From Macrolepiota albuminosa (lineage: Eukaryota > Basidiomycota > Agaricomycetes > Agaricales > Agaricaceae), in NCBI GenBank assembly GCA_027475525.1, contig JAMWFC010000108.1, forward strand, positions 125,811 to 189,810: DNA of 64,000 bases. Direction: 5' to 3'. Positions 45,170 to 58,029 of the stretch are shown one piece after another. Under the pieces are notes generated by a model. It had not been told where the DNA came from and ran no database searches. It was given only the letters and a program-made list of their open reading frames with translations. Made by a program: the position numbers and the translations under genes. Every line of letters starts with the position of its first letter. Position 1 is the first letter of the stretch.

Positions 45170-46200
45170 CTTGGAACAACATGTTGAGTATGACGAGTAT
45201 TGAGAGGAAGCACGACTTTATGACATTATTCAGGTGAAATAAAAATATATATGTATCACGTCCACACATAGAGTTAATGTCTTGTGAAGAACCCAGAATG
45301 GAAAAATATGATAGTAGTCCAGCAATACAAGAGCCCAAAAATATGGAAACTACTACTAGCAGATGAGAACAGCAAGATGATGAACAAGGAAGCAACATTC
45401 ACTGTGTACAGTGCAATATCAGACATAGATTTGCCCCTGTTTAAGATAGGAGGATCTATAAGGTGAGCATTCAATAACGCTACACATATTGAAGATAGCT
45501 GATAAATATATAGTAAATTCAACTGGAAGTGTAAATACTTCAAACAGCCAATAAAACTGGACAGACTAAGCACACAGCAGTTTGACAACGCCGTGGCTGC
45601 AGCAAAAACAGTATACAAAGCATTTGACTGGGAGTTCAAAGAGGGCAAACTGAAAGAATGGTCAGAAGAAATGTCAGATAAAGGAAACAAGATATTGTAT
45701 GCAAACAATAAGGTGTTTATACCAGCAAAGGACTTAGACAAATGAGAAGTTCACATTCTATTCAAAAAGGATACTGACTCCAATGGATTGCTTGAAAAAA
45801 TTGCACGAGGAGGTTTTAAGAAAACATCAGACAATGTTGTTGAGTATATGCAAGCAAGAATAACACTCAATGGAGACAAAATATAAGAATATATGGACAA
45901 CAACCATAAAACATAAATGCTCACAGAGATTAAAGGTTCAAGAGGATCAAACTGCAGATCTTCTGACTTGGCAATATAGTTGCAGCCCAGGTTTCTTTCG
46001 CAGTCATTCTATTGAGGAGAAGGAAATACAAGATATTAATAGTTTTGAGATCAATAATGCTGCTGGATAAAATATTTGCACTAGTAAGTGGCCATATAAA
46101 CAATAAATGTATTATTCTCATACTGACAATTACCAAAAAGAGGAAGGGGCAACCACTCAAATGCAAAGACTACAAGCCAGTGAAAAAGAAGCTCCTAACA
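45170..46200 (+). pseudogene. Copy 2 of the conserved unknown gene
   Basis: Plus-strand exons align with the 5375-6640 gene: NPEWKNMIVVQQYKSPKIW at 45287, WSEEMSDKGNKILYANNKV at about 45655, and IVAAQVSFAVILLRRRKYK at about 45975. CAA at 45177-45179 replaces the TGA of copy 1. New stops elsewhere (for example after KDLDK near 45740) make it non-functional. Confidence 0.75.
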
Positions 46201-48040
46201 CATGAAGACAATGGAAAAAACTGACAGAGTGCTGGCAAAATGGTCAGTACTGGCATTTTTGAGAAACAAATGTTGAATTACATGAACATTGACAACTGAC
46301 ATCTTACAATGGCTTTGATACTACCTTTTGAGCCATTCCTACCTAATGTGATCTGCTATATTTTCACTGAATTGTCCTATTTATCATATCTGGTCAATTG
46401 GCCTTCCTCGAATTGTTTCACAAACTTTCATTGCCATTCTCTCCCTGCCTTCTTATATTAACCTAAGTACCAAGCATCCGCATATACTACTGTCTGTAGT
46501 ACCTAGCCTTTACATATATTACAATCATATAATTTTGTTTTGCCTATTTGTTGTGTGTGTATTTTTTTTTTAATTTTTATTTGTTGGTTTTCCACCATAA
46601 ATATAGTAATAAGTATCATTACATCAAAATAACACATTGATTATATAATTGATTGTATGGACAAATGGTTTGGCAATACCTACTGAAGGGAATAATATAT
46701 GGATTTTTTTTCATTTTATTTTATTTTTTTCTTTTCCCTTAATGCCTGATCAATGAATTATTTAAGCACAATACTTTTATAAACTGCAGTACAAGAATTG
46801 AATCTGATATTGATGGATATATTGCCTCAAATGATACATGAAGGTAAAAACAAGATTACATGACTGTTAGATTCAATTATATGTTTTTGCACTCGGAATA
46901 ATCTAATAATATGAAATTCAGTCTATATGTAGTAATCAACACAATGTCATGGATCTTGTGGCTGTGCAATAGTTGTATATTCAAACAATGCACAGCCACA
47001 ATAACACTAGAACAAATAATTTAATATAGCCATATGTCTGAAATGCTATCTACTTACACTACATGGTAGCTAAAGACATATCAGTTAGTAAACACCTCGG
47101 TAGACCTACAGCTGAACAGTATATGTGTAACTAAAATGGTGCCAGTAGTGTAGCAAAGTTTGCCACCACCATGAGCAAAATCCACCATTTACATATATAA
47201 AGAATTTAAAGGATAAGGCTATCATGATAGAAAAGGCTTCTTTGGATGCGACTAAGCCAGCAATTGAGCATTGGACCCGACTCCTAGTGGCTGTGTATTA
47301 TTCAAATATATGATTGATACATAGCCACCATATGCATAAAATTACATGCTATTACTATATTCTAAATAAGTAATTAAATATATAATATAATAATATATGT
47401 TCATAATTGTAGTGGCTATACAATAGTCGAATATTCAAGTGGTACACAATTACAACAACATAATTAAATGACTAATATATTGTATATTTATGTTGACGAG
47501 TGAATACTTCAGAGGGAGCCGATGCCCTAGGCATCTCTTCACTCAGATGGCTGCATACCTGGAGTAAAAACAATGTACTGGTTTTGAACAGCAATAACAT
47601 ACTCACGAAGAAATGCAATAACACACATATGTGATACATACAGGTCCTAAGGTGCCCTTTTGAGTTTATAGCCACAACTTATTAAATTGACATTGGAGGT
47701 ATTGTATATCACATGCACTGACTTCAGAGTACCTGTATTCAATGGTTTAAGGCAGCCATATCTTGTCAGTGAGGATAGTGAATCCAAATGTCACGCTTGC
47801 CAATCATTGGCATAATGGAGTATGGAATAGTATTTTGTAGAATTTCAGATATCTCAATCATTCATGGTCTGATTGAAGAGTGAAATAGTGCCTTACTAAC
47901 CAGTGACAATCTTCATTACATCAAAATGAGGGGGCTAAACATCAGGAAACGCATAGTAATATTGGCATGTAGATGTATGCTAAGCAGCCGAGTCCATTCA
48001 GCGATGATGGTCCATGTTGATCCACTAAATGCTGATCATT

Positions 48041-48626
48041 GTAGAAGTGGTAGAGTAGTGGTCTCCACTGCATGTCTGCCATTGCATCTCTGGCAGACAC
48101 TGACAAAGAGGTACAAGTTTTTACTGAGAACATTTGTTCAAACCCTCAAGGTTGCAAAATTCCACCTCCCTTTTGGCACATATTCATTTTGACCACTGCC
48201 AATAATCCAATTTACTAACCCTCCCTGGCATAGGGTTTGGTCAATTGGATCTGATTTACAAACACACACCACTATTGATATATGTCAACACACCAACACT
48301 GCCAGACAAACCACTATATAAGTGAGGAACTCACACACCACAGGAAGTCACGACATCCCACATCGGCACAGCACAGCAGGAAAAATTATCAGCTACAAAA
48401 TCCCCCCTATCTTGAACTCGGATCAACCCTAACCTTAACCACTCTTTGATCTGCCTTTGGGCATATTGCGATATGAACTCTGTTACTTATAAATGCTTAC
48501 ATACAACAATGCATATGCCGCTCTCTGTACATAGTACTGTACATCTGGCCTATTGGCCCGCCTCTTAGCTCAGTATTGTAGCTTGCCAGCATTAAAAATT
48601 TCCATCATCATCATCATTGACCCTAT
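48041..48626 (+). mobile_element. Insertion in copy 2, SINE-like or small LTR, with (CAT)n tail
   Basis: This block is absent from the equivalent place in copy 1 (near 3.65-3.69 kb). It begins with A-box-like GTAGAAGTGGTAGAGTAGTGG, has a B-box-like TTGTTCAAACCCTC at about 48134, and ends AAAAATTTCCATCATCATCATCATTG. The spacing of the boxes is longer than usual. It also has a CTATATAAG TATA-like word near 48313, so a solo LTR is an alternative. Confidence 0.35.
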
Positions 48627-48798
48627 ATGTGATTGGTGATTTGTTGTACCATTTGAGGTATGAGCCTTGGAACAACATACTGCATATTGTCAGCATTAAA
48701 AATTTCCATCATCATCATCATTGACCCTGTATGTGATTGGTGATTTGTTGTACCATTTGAGGTATAAGCTTTGGAACAACATACTGCATAGGTCTTAT
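48591..48798 (+). repeat. Diverged 104-bp direct duplication
   Basis: The units start at about 48591 and 48695 and differ at a few A/G and C/T sites. The period is unlike the 77-bp set. Confidence 0.75.
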
Positions 48799-49167
48799 GC
48801 AGCCAACAAGGAGTCTACATGAGTAATGACATTCTCATCCATCCTTGACGTTCATTTTTATTACTTTCATTTTATAGTAATGGTGCATATGCCATTCCCA
48901 AATAGTGAAACAATAAGTAACAAAAATACAATTGAAAATAGTAGTTAAAAATACATGAACTTTATAGAGGACTCAAAACCTATAAATCTGCACATAACAC
49001 TCTTATTGTCACTTATGTACAGAATTCAGGGTTTATTTTTATTTACTCATCTAAGTGATGTGGTGGTGGCTATGTATTCATAGCAGTAATAGAAGTAGAA
49101 GCTTGATGCTATCATGATGAGAAGGTAGATAAGAAAAACATTTTGGCCAACCCTCCTTCTTTGACCA

Positions 49168-50760
49168 TGTTGCACCACTCTACCTCTAACTGTTTGCCTA
49201 TGCCACCCCCGCCTGGTGACAACACTACTGCTTTATGGCTATGCTACAAGAAGTACCAAGAAATATACAAGCACCATCTGAACGAGTGGCAAATAGCAGA
49301 CCTTTTCCAGCAGCGTAAATGGTTTCCTGGCATGTCTGCATACTTACCCAGCACACCCACCCAGAGATGGCAGCCTGATCTATGGGGTCAAGTTCATCGA
49401 CACTGACATCTGACCCATTGGCACCGGCAAGGAATACACAGATGGCAGGCCTAAGCAGCTTAGTCCAATCAACACCTGCTGTAAGCTCATCAATGCGTAC
49501 TGAATAGCTTGTTCTCAGTCCTAGTCAGGTATGGCTAGTACTGGCAGCGCAGCAGATCCATCAAGCTGATATGACATCAGAGCAATTTGCCATGGCCCTC
49601 CCACCCTCAAGTGGTGTCAGAACAGAGGTCCTGTGAGTGTTCTCTTGGCCTGGTTGCATGTCACAACCATCACAAGTGCTTGTTATGCTCATGTCAAGGT
49701 GAGCCATGTGAGTTTGAGGCACCAGTGGCAAAGTCTCGCAGGGATAACTTGGTTTGTGTTTCCTGTTGAGCCCAGCACAAGCAATGCTCCATGGCTCAGA
49801 CATGGAGAGCATTGTGCATGAGCAAAGAGCAGAGGTGGGACATTACCTGAGTGCTGAGCCAGTTGGCTAGTGCGTCCAGATTGAGGGCTGAGGAGCTGAG
49901 TGATGAGTGAGGTGAGTTCATCAAGAGGAAGGAAGGCAAAGGCATTGACTACATGGTGGGATAAGAGGAAGTGCAGAGCTTTGCCTGCATCAATAGAGGA
50001 AGCACCAATGACTCAGCATAATAAGGAAAAGCGTTGAGCATCATTAGAGCTGTATTTTGGGGAGACAACAAATTCAGGTTTGATATTATTTAATCATGTG
50101 CATAGACACAGGAGTACAAAGTCATCGAGTACAGGCAATGTGCCCAGATCAAGGGGCATGGAGTCAAGTGGAGCATGGTTTGAGGGTTCATCAAAGGCTG
50201 TGGGATTGGTTGAGGTGCAGGCTGAGAGTTCATCACAAGGAGGAAGTGTGAACACATCATCTCTGCAGCAGGACAAAGGGAAACACTGAGCTTCAACTGA
50301 GTCAGTAGAGATAGTAGAGTACAAGCATGTGCAGAGGTCCCCAAGCTTGGACATATCAGATATCCATAAAATCTCCCCAATACCTGCCTAACTGTCTATT
50401 GACGAGGTGATGTACCAGCATTTGCAAGAGGCCCTGGCAACTGAGCACCAGATAACCTTACAGTTGCAGCACACATGAGAGGATCTTCTGCAGGAACAGC
50501 ATGCTCAGGAGGCCATACAGGAAGAGCAGAATATGGCAATTCACCACAGGGACAGAGCATTTGGAGCCAGAGATGCCGCTTTAGTACTATGTGTGGCTAT
50601 CAAAGACAAGTTGGCTAGTTTGCAGGCGTGAGTAAAGCATATTGAAAATCAAAAGTCGGACAATGTGGCACCTGGGGCATCAGAGATAGAGAAGATATGG
50701 CAAGTGGAGGCAGCACAGCCATGGATTTTATAAAGGAGGAACTGGCTGTTGAACATGTTG
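49168..50760 (+). pseudogene. Zinc-knuckle gag-like pseudogene (copy 2) with coiled-coil end
   Basis: ATG near 49168 reads MLHHSTSNCLPMPPPPGD, then ALWLCYKKYQEIYKHHLNE. Cysteine cluster CLLCSCQGEPCEFEAPVAK at 49675-49735, then C-VSC. After decayed sequence, a heptad-like region at 50410-50700 reads EVMYQHLQEALATEHQITL, EQHAQEAIQEEQNMAIHHR and DAALVLCVAIKDKLASLQA. This matches gag-like proteins with a central zinc knuckle and C-terminal coiled coil, as also seen in degraded form at 54.6-55.5 kb. Multiple stops; non-functional. Confidence 0.55.
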
Positions 50761-50842
50761 GTGTCAGCCCATAAAGATGTTATGCATAAGTGACCCTATG
50801 TCTTATAATATCTATCTGATACATCTTCACATACAGGAGGGA

Positions 50843-50996
50843 TGCATGAGTACTGACTGTTGTTAGACGGGGGTTCCTTGGTGCTTGCCCTCATCTAGCA
50901 AGGGTTGCCCCAGCATATTTGCATGAGTACTGACTGTTGTTAGACGGGGGTTCCTTGGTGCTTGCCCTCATCTAGCAAGGGTTGCCCCAGCATATT
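50843..50996 (+). repeat. 77-bp direct duplication
   Basis: The second copy begins at 50920. It is the only exact 77-bp duplication found to the right of 33.4 kb. Confidence 0.87.
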
Positions 50997-52267
50997 CCAT
51001 CAGAGCTTATGCAAGGAATCAATCAGTTGGGAGCTCTGTTGGTGGCATATCAACATAGGAATGTGGTGGTATTGGAAACTTAGATGGAAGTAGCAGTAGA
51101 CGCTGGCCAGCCCATGCTAACGTAGAATGAAATAATTGTAATGGTGGTATAAATGTTAGAAGAAGCAATGACAACAGCAGAGGTGGGTGAAGCGGCAGTT
51201 ATAGCAGCAATGACGGACAGAGCAGCAACAATGACTATGGAAGAGACAGAGGAGGGACCGGAGGTTGGGAGGAGGCCTGTATCATAATTTCTTGCTTGCA
51301 AACCTAAAATGTACATTGCATATATTGTACTATATATGATCAAATGTTGTAAATAGTGTACTATAATCAGACTAACAGACTATGCATCAATATATTGTGA
51401 TACCAATAATTTTTCATTGTGGACGTTATAAGCAATTGGATGACTTGGACATGCTAATAGTCAATTGTATTTAACTATCATTATATAAGCATACATTATT
51501 ATAATCAGAAACTAACGTATTGAACAGTGTAAGGGAACAACAAATCATGATACTATGCAATTAAGGCATTTTGGTACTCCTTTAACTTATTGGCAATAAA
51601 GCTCAGTTAGCTGAACGTTGACAATTCAGGTTGGCATAAAGACATTATATATGAAAATATGAATGGTTGACTAGTAGTAAGTATTAATGTAATTATATTA
51701 GCTATACCAATACCAATGATTAATAATGGAGCTTCTACTAATATTATAAAACCATTCTACTAAAGATGTTTAATTAATGACAGCTTTACTGCCAATAGAG
51801 CAAATGCAATGTATCTTTCAATGTTTCTCACAAGAAATGCATTTAATGCTCCAATGATGGAGGATATACCAAGCTACAGTCAGATGCAAAGAAAAAATAA
51901 AATAAAATAAAATAAACCGCATAAGCCCAGCAACATGTATTTAGTCTTGATGTTCAGCTACAGATATAGAATGGGTAGATAGATATTGTACTAACTACAA
52001 TAAAAAGAACTAGAAATAGAACATTTAGTAATAGGTTTTTGACATATATCAAGTGAACATACCTATAGTCGAGCATGAAAATATTGGCCTTGTCTATGTC
52101 CAGATCTACTTGATGAGGTATTGTCACATTGCCACACTGTGCAAAAGATTGAGCAAGTTTGATTGTCAAAAACACTTCACGTACACAATTCTTTCCATAC
52201 AAGTGAAATCAGGATTGTTAGGCTTCCAGTGTACTATATATTTGACAACAATGAGCTTTGTGTTCCA
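50997..52267. other. AT-rich CpG-poor spacer, no gene
   Basis: Contains AAATAAAAT repeats near 51895-51915. No supported frame. Confidence 0.4.
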
Positions 52268-52272
52268 CTCAA

Positions 52273-52771
52273 TGTCAGAGGACTCCCCATTTCTTCCTTT
52301 TCTCACTCCTTATCTCTTCACTCTCCTTCCATTCATTCTCTTACTTCTTCTGACATTATTTCATTTTACTGTTTCTATTCTTTCAACACTATCTGTTAGT
52401 ACCACTCTCAGCCCTTGAGATGCTCTGGTTCTTTAGCCACTATTCAGACAAGTATGGGCCCACTCAGCACCGCTTCCAGCCCGCTTATATAAGCCAGAGT
52501 TTGCCAGAGTTTGCCCCTTATTTGTACAAGTGTTTGTGTAGGCAATTTTCGAGTTTTTAAGGTTTTGTTGTACTGTACAGTTGTTTCCCATGCTTCAGAG
52601 GCCCCAGAAGCGTCCAACCTGGCATAGGGAATCCTTAGACTTGTTCTTTTTGGATCTCCCTCTGCCAGGTGAGTAGCTACCTTGATATTGTCAGTATATA
52701 TTCTAATACACTTTGGATCTCTCTCTGCCAGCTGTGTGACTGAGCCACAGCCTCTAGAGGTCGCCCTTACA
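52273..52771 (+). mobile_element. Solo LTR, family A, with 5-bp target duplication
   Basis: 499 bases from TGTCAGAGGACTCC to CGCCCTTACA, flanked by CTCAA at 52268-52272 and 52772-52776. It lacks about 20 bases present in its sisters between GCTTATATAAGC and the following TTGTTTG. Apparent open frames on its minus strand are LTR sequence. Confidence 0.9.
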
Positions 52772-52776
52772 CTCAA

Positions 52777-54600
52777 CCTCTTTTGAAGTATTTGAGTAAC
52801 TCCAAACTTTGTCAAGCCGTTGATTTTTGTGAGTATGGAATGCAGCAATGAGAATTCCTTGTTCATCAAACACTTTTGTTGTGAGATGTTTCCATTTATT
52901 ACAATATGTATAGCTCCTGAATCAAGGTCAATGAATAAGCGAAACAAGAGGTCAAAACATACAGAAAAATGAAATGAGTGGGTCTGATATGATACAGCAT
53001 ATCTGAGTACCTCTCCATCACCTGGAGAATCCTCTGATAAGTCATGGCACACATCTTGATCCCAGATAGGCAGTGGGAAGATGTGTGAGGGTGCCACAAC
53101 AGGATTTCACAGTAGTGCTCCATGTGGTAGTAAATTGAGAATGAAAAGACATGTTGTGTGTCTTTGAATGTATGTCTTGCTAGTGCAGACAACAAACCCT
53201 CATTCTATAACAGCATTTGAAAGTGTTGAAGTCTGTAACATCATTGTTTGAAAATATTATTGATCAAGTCTTGTCCCACCTCTGCACCTCCCATGGCACC
53301 ACCACCTGCTTTGCACATATTATTATGCTGATGTGCTGCTATGTATATTGTGTCCAAAGGAAATAGCATCTCAGAAGCACTCTAGATGATGGCACATTGA
53401 TGCACAACGGCCGCTTAAATGTTGAATGTCTTGTTGAAAAATATTGTAGCATGATGAGTCGTCTCTGCCATCATACTTAAATGGAGGAGCACCACAAAGA
53501 GGCACATGAGGGAGCGGAGAAGGACATAGAGGATGAAATAGAGAGATGGCATGGAGAAGATTGGAGTGGAGAAGATATCAAATTGTGTAGTATGTGCCCT
53601 GGTTTGGAAGGACAAAACATATAAATACCTCTACTTAGATGAGGAAATACTTGGAATCATTATGTCAATAACACAGTGGTGGTGACCTGGATTCATCATA
53701 AACACATCAATGAGGGATGAAAAACCAGTGATTGTGGATAAACATGAGAAGATGCATATGATTTGGAGTCAGCATCTGAAGTAAGTAGTATGGGAATCCA
53801 AATAACTCTTAAAAAAGTCTGAATAGAAATATTTAGCTTTGAGCATAGCCTGTTGTTGCTTCATAGGTTGGAATGAATTCAGTAATTGCCATAATCTAGT
53901 AAATCCATGATTTGTTGCCATTCTCTATTATGCAAGATAAAAAAACCTATCAAGTGACAATAAATGTTTATTGAATAGTGGCAATATGCCAAATCTTTCG
54001 AGAGGTATATCAGCCCTGGTATTCAGAGATTACTCTCCATGGAAGGCAACTGAGGAACTATAATTTGTAATGCATGTACCTGCTCTGATATATGATTTTT
54101 CATGTGGCAGCTATTGTCTGTAATCTAACATCGTGTTTTGTTGTGCCTGTACTAGGCAGGACATAGAAATACTCGCAATTACCAACGAAATATGTCTATT
54201 TGACAGAGACTGCTAGATCTATGAGTTGACTAGACATCAAATGCATCTGGCAAGGAAATAACGTCAGCCAAATAAAGCCTTGATCGATTGCAACATTATA
54301 GACTGAGTAGATGCAAACATCATGGTAAAACAGACACAACTGCTGTAGCTAAATTCTAGCATAGGTAGATATAAAATATTAACATAGTAATGATATGGAT
54401 CACATGACGGCAAAAATCAAAGACATTCTTCTTATATATATATGTAACTGTACATACAAAGAAACGGATGTATCACATGATGGTAAAAATTGCAGACATG
54501 CTTCTCATGTGTATCTACTATATTGCTTACTAAGTCACCATATAGATGAATGGTAGGTATCATATGATGGCAAAAATCAAAGATATTCTTCCTATATGTG
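52777..54600. other. CpG-poor spacer with a short repeated unit at its end
   Basis: No gene is supported. At 54396-54600 the unit ATCACATGATGGCAAAAATC-AAGACATTCTTC occurs three times, about 80-90 bases apart, and once more at 57437, beyond the 54.6-56.5 kb insertion. Confidence 0.5.
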
Positions 54601-54601
54601 C

Positions 54602-55500
54602 TTAATCTACTGAGAACCCCACTCCCTGCTCTAACCTCGTCCTCAAGGCCTCCAACTCGGCCTCCGCTTCCTCCTGGGCGACCCTGGCCCCCTCCAGGTC
54701 CCAGAGCATGGCCTCCTGATCCTCCTCCAGACCTCTTGGGACCGCCATCTCCTCCCCCTCGTGGCCGCCCTGCTCCTGCCCAGCCTGGGTCCTGATGTCG
54801 ATATCCAGGGGCCCCCCAGACAAGAGAGAGAATGCCACCGGGGAAAGGCGTGGTGGGGAAACTGGGGGCGGGGTCTCAGAAGGCAGATGCGCCCTCTTTG
54901 AAGGCCTTGGGAAAGGGCTCAGTGACGCCCCCCGTGCCCTTTCTGGCTCCCCCTGGCCTGGGTCACCCACCGCATGATGAGGACCACGGGCCAGCCCCAG
55001 CCCCCCACCTGAAAGGCACCTTCACGCCCCAATTCCCCAGAACCTGCCACGGGCGCCTCCCCCGCCAGCTCCACCCCCTCCCCCACCAGCTCCACCACCC
55101 AGTCCCGCTCCTTGACTCCCATCCTCTGGGTGACCCCCCCAGCGGCCATCCCTGTTCCCACGTGACGCAGCACACCCTCCACAGTGCTGACATGGAACAC
55201 CGCTCATGGTTGAGGCAGCATGCCTCACACACAGAAGTGTCCTGGCAGGACGAGGGTGCCAGGGCCTCGAATAGGCAAGGCACCAGCCAGCGGGCACAGT
55301 GCAGACACTGCAGCACCAAGGTCAGCCAGGGGACCCGAGGTAAGGACCCACTTACCGGTGCACAGTCATCCGCGCAAAGGTGGGTGCGGGACGGCCAGAA
55401 CCTGACCCCAAAGAGACACTGGGGCCTGCATCAGGAGCAGGCTTTGGGAGCCGGCTGGGACCTGCTTCCAGGGCAGGATTGTTAAGTTGTTCTGAGAAAG
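54602..55500 (-). pseudogene. GC-rich gag-like gene with cysteine cluster and coiled coil
   Basis: The minus strand reads from right to left CLHCARWLVPCLFEAL and SVCEACCLNHERCS near 55319-55200, then GC-rich decayed sequence, then EGARVAQEEAEAELEALRT near 54650, a coiled coil. The order (zinc cluster, linker, coiled coil) parallels 49168-50760. A 5' LTR on the same strand lies to its right. Frame changes between the blocks suggest it is broken. CpG remains frequent, so it is younger than its surroundings. Confidence 0.5.
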
Positions 55501-55799
55501 GAAGGTCAGTCATAGACAAGCAGACATCGTAGCGACACTTACGTTGGATGAGCTGCCACGCGCTTGCGATCGAGCTGACGCCAGTATTGCACGTCCTGGG
55601 CCTCCCACACAACCAAGGGGGCAACTTTGTTAGTAGGCGGGGCGTCGGGAAACGCGTTGGTGTACGTGACATGGTTGAGTTTGATGGTAAAATTTTTTTC
55701 AATACGTGGCAAGTCAGGTGCCAGATCCCACGATTGGACCCCGGTCCAGACCCCTGGCTATGCATGCCTTGGAGAGTCTCGGCGCTGAGGGGGGGGTGA
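55501..55799 (-). other. Leader between LTR and gag-like gene
   Basis: GC-rich, with no independent gene recognised. It presumably holds the primer-binding site and untranslated leader of the minus-strand element. Confidence 0.3.
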
Positions 55800-56531
55800 T
55801 GTCACGACCCCTCCCCTCCAGATCCACCCTGGGACACTCCCAAAACACCACCTGGGACCCTCCCTTCGACCCCACAGGACACGCCCCACCTTTACGACTA
55901 CCGATACCGCCATCACATGCATCAAGGGCCGCCATCAGCTGCCACCAGCCCTGATCAATGATTGGATCACATGACTCACTTCCGGCCATCACACATCACA
56001 CATCACAGCTCCCTCTCTGCCAATTGATCGCACATCCCACATACATGATCCAAGTATACAGTCCCTGCCCACTACTCAATGACTCCCAGAACCCATCCCA
56101 GACACTCTGGAACCCTGAGACCCGGTCCCGTAGTACTTATAGCGTAGTTCCCCGTTGTATTCGCTAGTCTTGATATTAACTTGAATTGTTGTGTGCCCTC
56201 TGCTTGATTGGTACGCACTGGCTGGCACGCTTTGACTGGCACGCTTGAATAACCGTGTGCTCTAAGTTTTGGTACGCACTTCGTGCCTTATAATTTGTTA
56301 ACCCGGTCTCGTCTTAGAACCCCCGGTTCACAACTCGATCCCCACCCAACCCATAGCTACTCAAAACCCAAAACCTCCGGATCAAGCCCCCCTCCCGGGA
56401 CTACCCCTGTCCGCGTCTTGAACCCCGGAGTCCTAGCCCTGAAGTTCCAGACCCCCAAGTATCCGTAGATCAAGTCCGCATTGTAAGGGCGTTGCTTTCC
56501 TGGAAAGCCCCCAACTCAGCGGAACCTGACA
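55800..56531 (-). mobile_element. LTR, family B (5' LTR of the minus-strand element)
   Basis: On the minus strand it runs from TGTCAGGTTCCGCTGAGTTGG to GGAGGGGTCGTGACA. A CTATAAGTACTACGGG TATA region lies near 56140. The right edge falls exactly within a Tc1-like transposase reading, which identifies the insertion site. A sister lies at 59115-59875. Confidence 0.65.
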
Positions 56532-57025
56532 GCCTCTACACATACTGCTTCCCATCTGATCTAATCCTGTTGATCTTTGTCTCATTTGTCTATAACACTC
56601 TTTTCCAGTCCTCTACAGTCCAGTTCTGATGCTCTCAAGCCCATTCAAGTCATAGCTGCTGATGTCTAGCTTTAAGCATAGAAACTTTCCTCTTTATAGC
56701 AGACTGATACCTCATTCTTCAGCACATTCTGGACAGTCTGAGGAGAGACAGGGTTGGAAATGATATTGTTGATAAAATTGGTGGCCTGGACAGCTGCATC
56801 AAGTCTCCCAGTTGAGATTTGTCAAACAATAGCCTGTTTATCACATGGAGTAAGCTTGGCAGGACAGACTCTAGAATGGTTTTCCTTGTCCACCTCCAAC
56901 TTTCTATCAATCCTCTCAATATTAGACTTTTCTAGACCAGTTTTAGCCTCAATCTGGCACAGAGAATACCCTTCAGCAAGAAGAGAAGCAACAGAAGAGC
57001 ATTGTGCAGAAGAAGTAACTTTCAT
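56532..57025 (-). pseudogene. Tc1/mariner-like transposase relic
   Basis: ATG at 57025 reads SVASLLAEGYSLCQIEAKT, a helix-turn-helix start, then AKLTPCDKQAIV, then in a continued reading QATNFINNIISNPVSPQTV and HQNWTVEDWKRVL, followed by TNETKINRI-SDGKQYV. This is the fungal Tc1 transposase order. The first catalytic Asp (usually S/T-D-E-T-K) is Asn here, and several stops interrupt it. The family-B LTR cuts off the rest, so it is inactive. Confidence 0.72.
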
Positions 57026-57600
57026 AAGAGTAGTTGAAGGCCAAGATGTGGTTCAACCCAGCTTGAACCACTCCCAAATATATCCAAACATGGTCAAATG
57101 ACTTTGTATTTATTTCCACATGCAACTTACCCTTTATTTCTGAGTAAAATAGAGATAAACCTGCAAAGTTAGAAATGCTCAAAAAAGTGTCCCAATGAGC
57201 AAATATTCTGAAATGGCCATTACTCCACTAATTTTAATCCAGACTACATAATTCTAGATGTGATCTGTAGCTATGATGCCATAGTATTTTATTTCCTTGT
57301 ATGAGACATTGCTAGCACAGCACATCTGAGATCTATCTGTTGACATTGTTCTACACTAATATAGTCTACTGCTTATATAAGCATCTGCACACAGGCTGCT
57401 GCTTACACAAGCATCTGGATAGACAAACAGTCTAATGAATCACATGACAGCAAAAATTAAGACCTTTTTCCCACACCAACACAGGCTATTGCTTACCAAG
57501 CATCCAGACATACTATTGCGTACATAAGCATCTGGCAGTCTAATAAATTCCCAACTCTCTTATATAAGTAACAAAAAGAGTGTTATATCCTGATGAATAG
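57026..57600. repeat. Spacer with GCTTATATAAGCATCTGG repeats
   Basis: Imperfect copies of GCTTA-A-AAGCATC-GG at about 57367, 57400, 57488 and 57520, plus one ATCACATGA-GGCAAAAAT unit. No gene. Confidence 0.5.
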
Positions 57601-57848
57601 TCTTTGTCCTGCCAAAAACATTTTAAGGTCACATGCATAATGTGCTCCATCAAGCTTTGTCTTTGCTTTCTTGCACACATATAAATAGTCTTTGTCCTGC
57701 CAAAGTCACTTTGAGGTCATGTGGTGCATTATATGCTCCATCAAGCTTTGGCTTTGCTTTTTTGCACACATACAAAGAGTCTTCATCCTGCCAAAGGCAT
57801 TTTGAGGTCACATGTATCATGTGCTCTGTCAAGCTTTGGCTTTGCTTG
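57601..57848 (+). repeat. About 90-bp tandem repeat, three units
   Basis: TTTGTCCTGCCAAA starts units at about 57604, 57692 and 57783; each continues AAGGTCACATG and ends CAAGCTTTGGCTTTGCTT. The units differ at several sites. Confidence 0.8.
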
Positions 57849-58029
57849 AAATTTTTTGTCTAGCCAACATGCTTTCTAATAGGAACTTCTATTTAAATTT
57901 ATTATATGGACTTTTCTGATCGTTTATATTATTATAATTATCAATCAAAAACAACAAACTGGCAACTGTTTAGCACTACAAACTCTTTTCAACTGTCCAG
58001 CCACAAGCAAACATTTGTTAGAAGACAAT

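Larger units (their letters stand above)
46201..49140. other. Copy 2 leader, with an insertion
   Basis: Inverted match to 3.1-5.34 kb. There is no gene. A foreign block of about 0.59 kb interrupts it at 48.04-48.63 kb. Confidence 0.55.
42908..50760 (-). mobile_element. Inverted, internally deleted copy 2 of the cargo Helitron
   Basis: The minus strand matches copy 1 in order: 50.76-49.14 kb corresponds to the gag-like pseudogene, 49.14-46.2 to the leader, 46.2-45.17 to the conserved unknown gene, 43.94-43.585 to the start of the 7888 gene, 43.584-42.985 to 23.255-23.87 kb of the helicase, and 42.97-42.908 to 24.39-24.45 kb. About 15 kb is missing at the first junction and about 0.5 kb at the second. 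None of the 77-bp duplications of copy 1 is shared. CpG is strongly depleted relative to copy 1. Confidence 0.8.
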
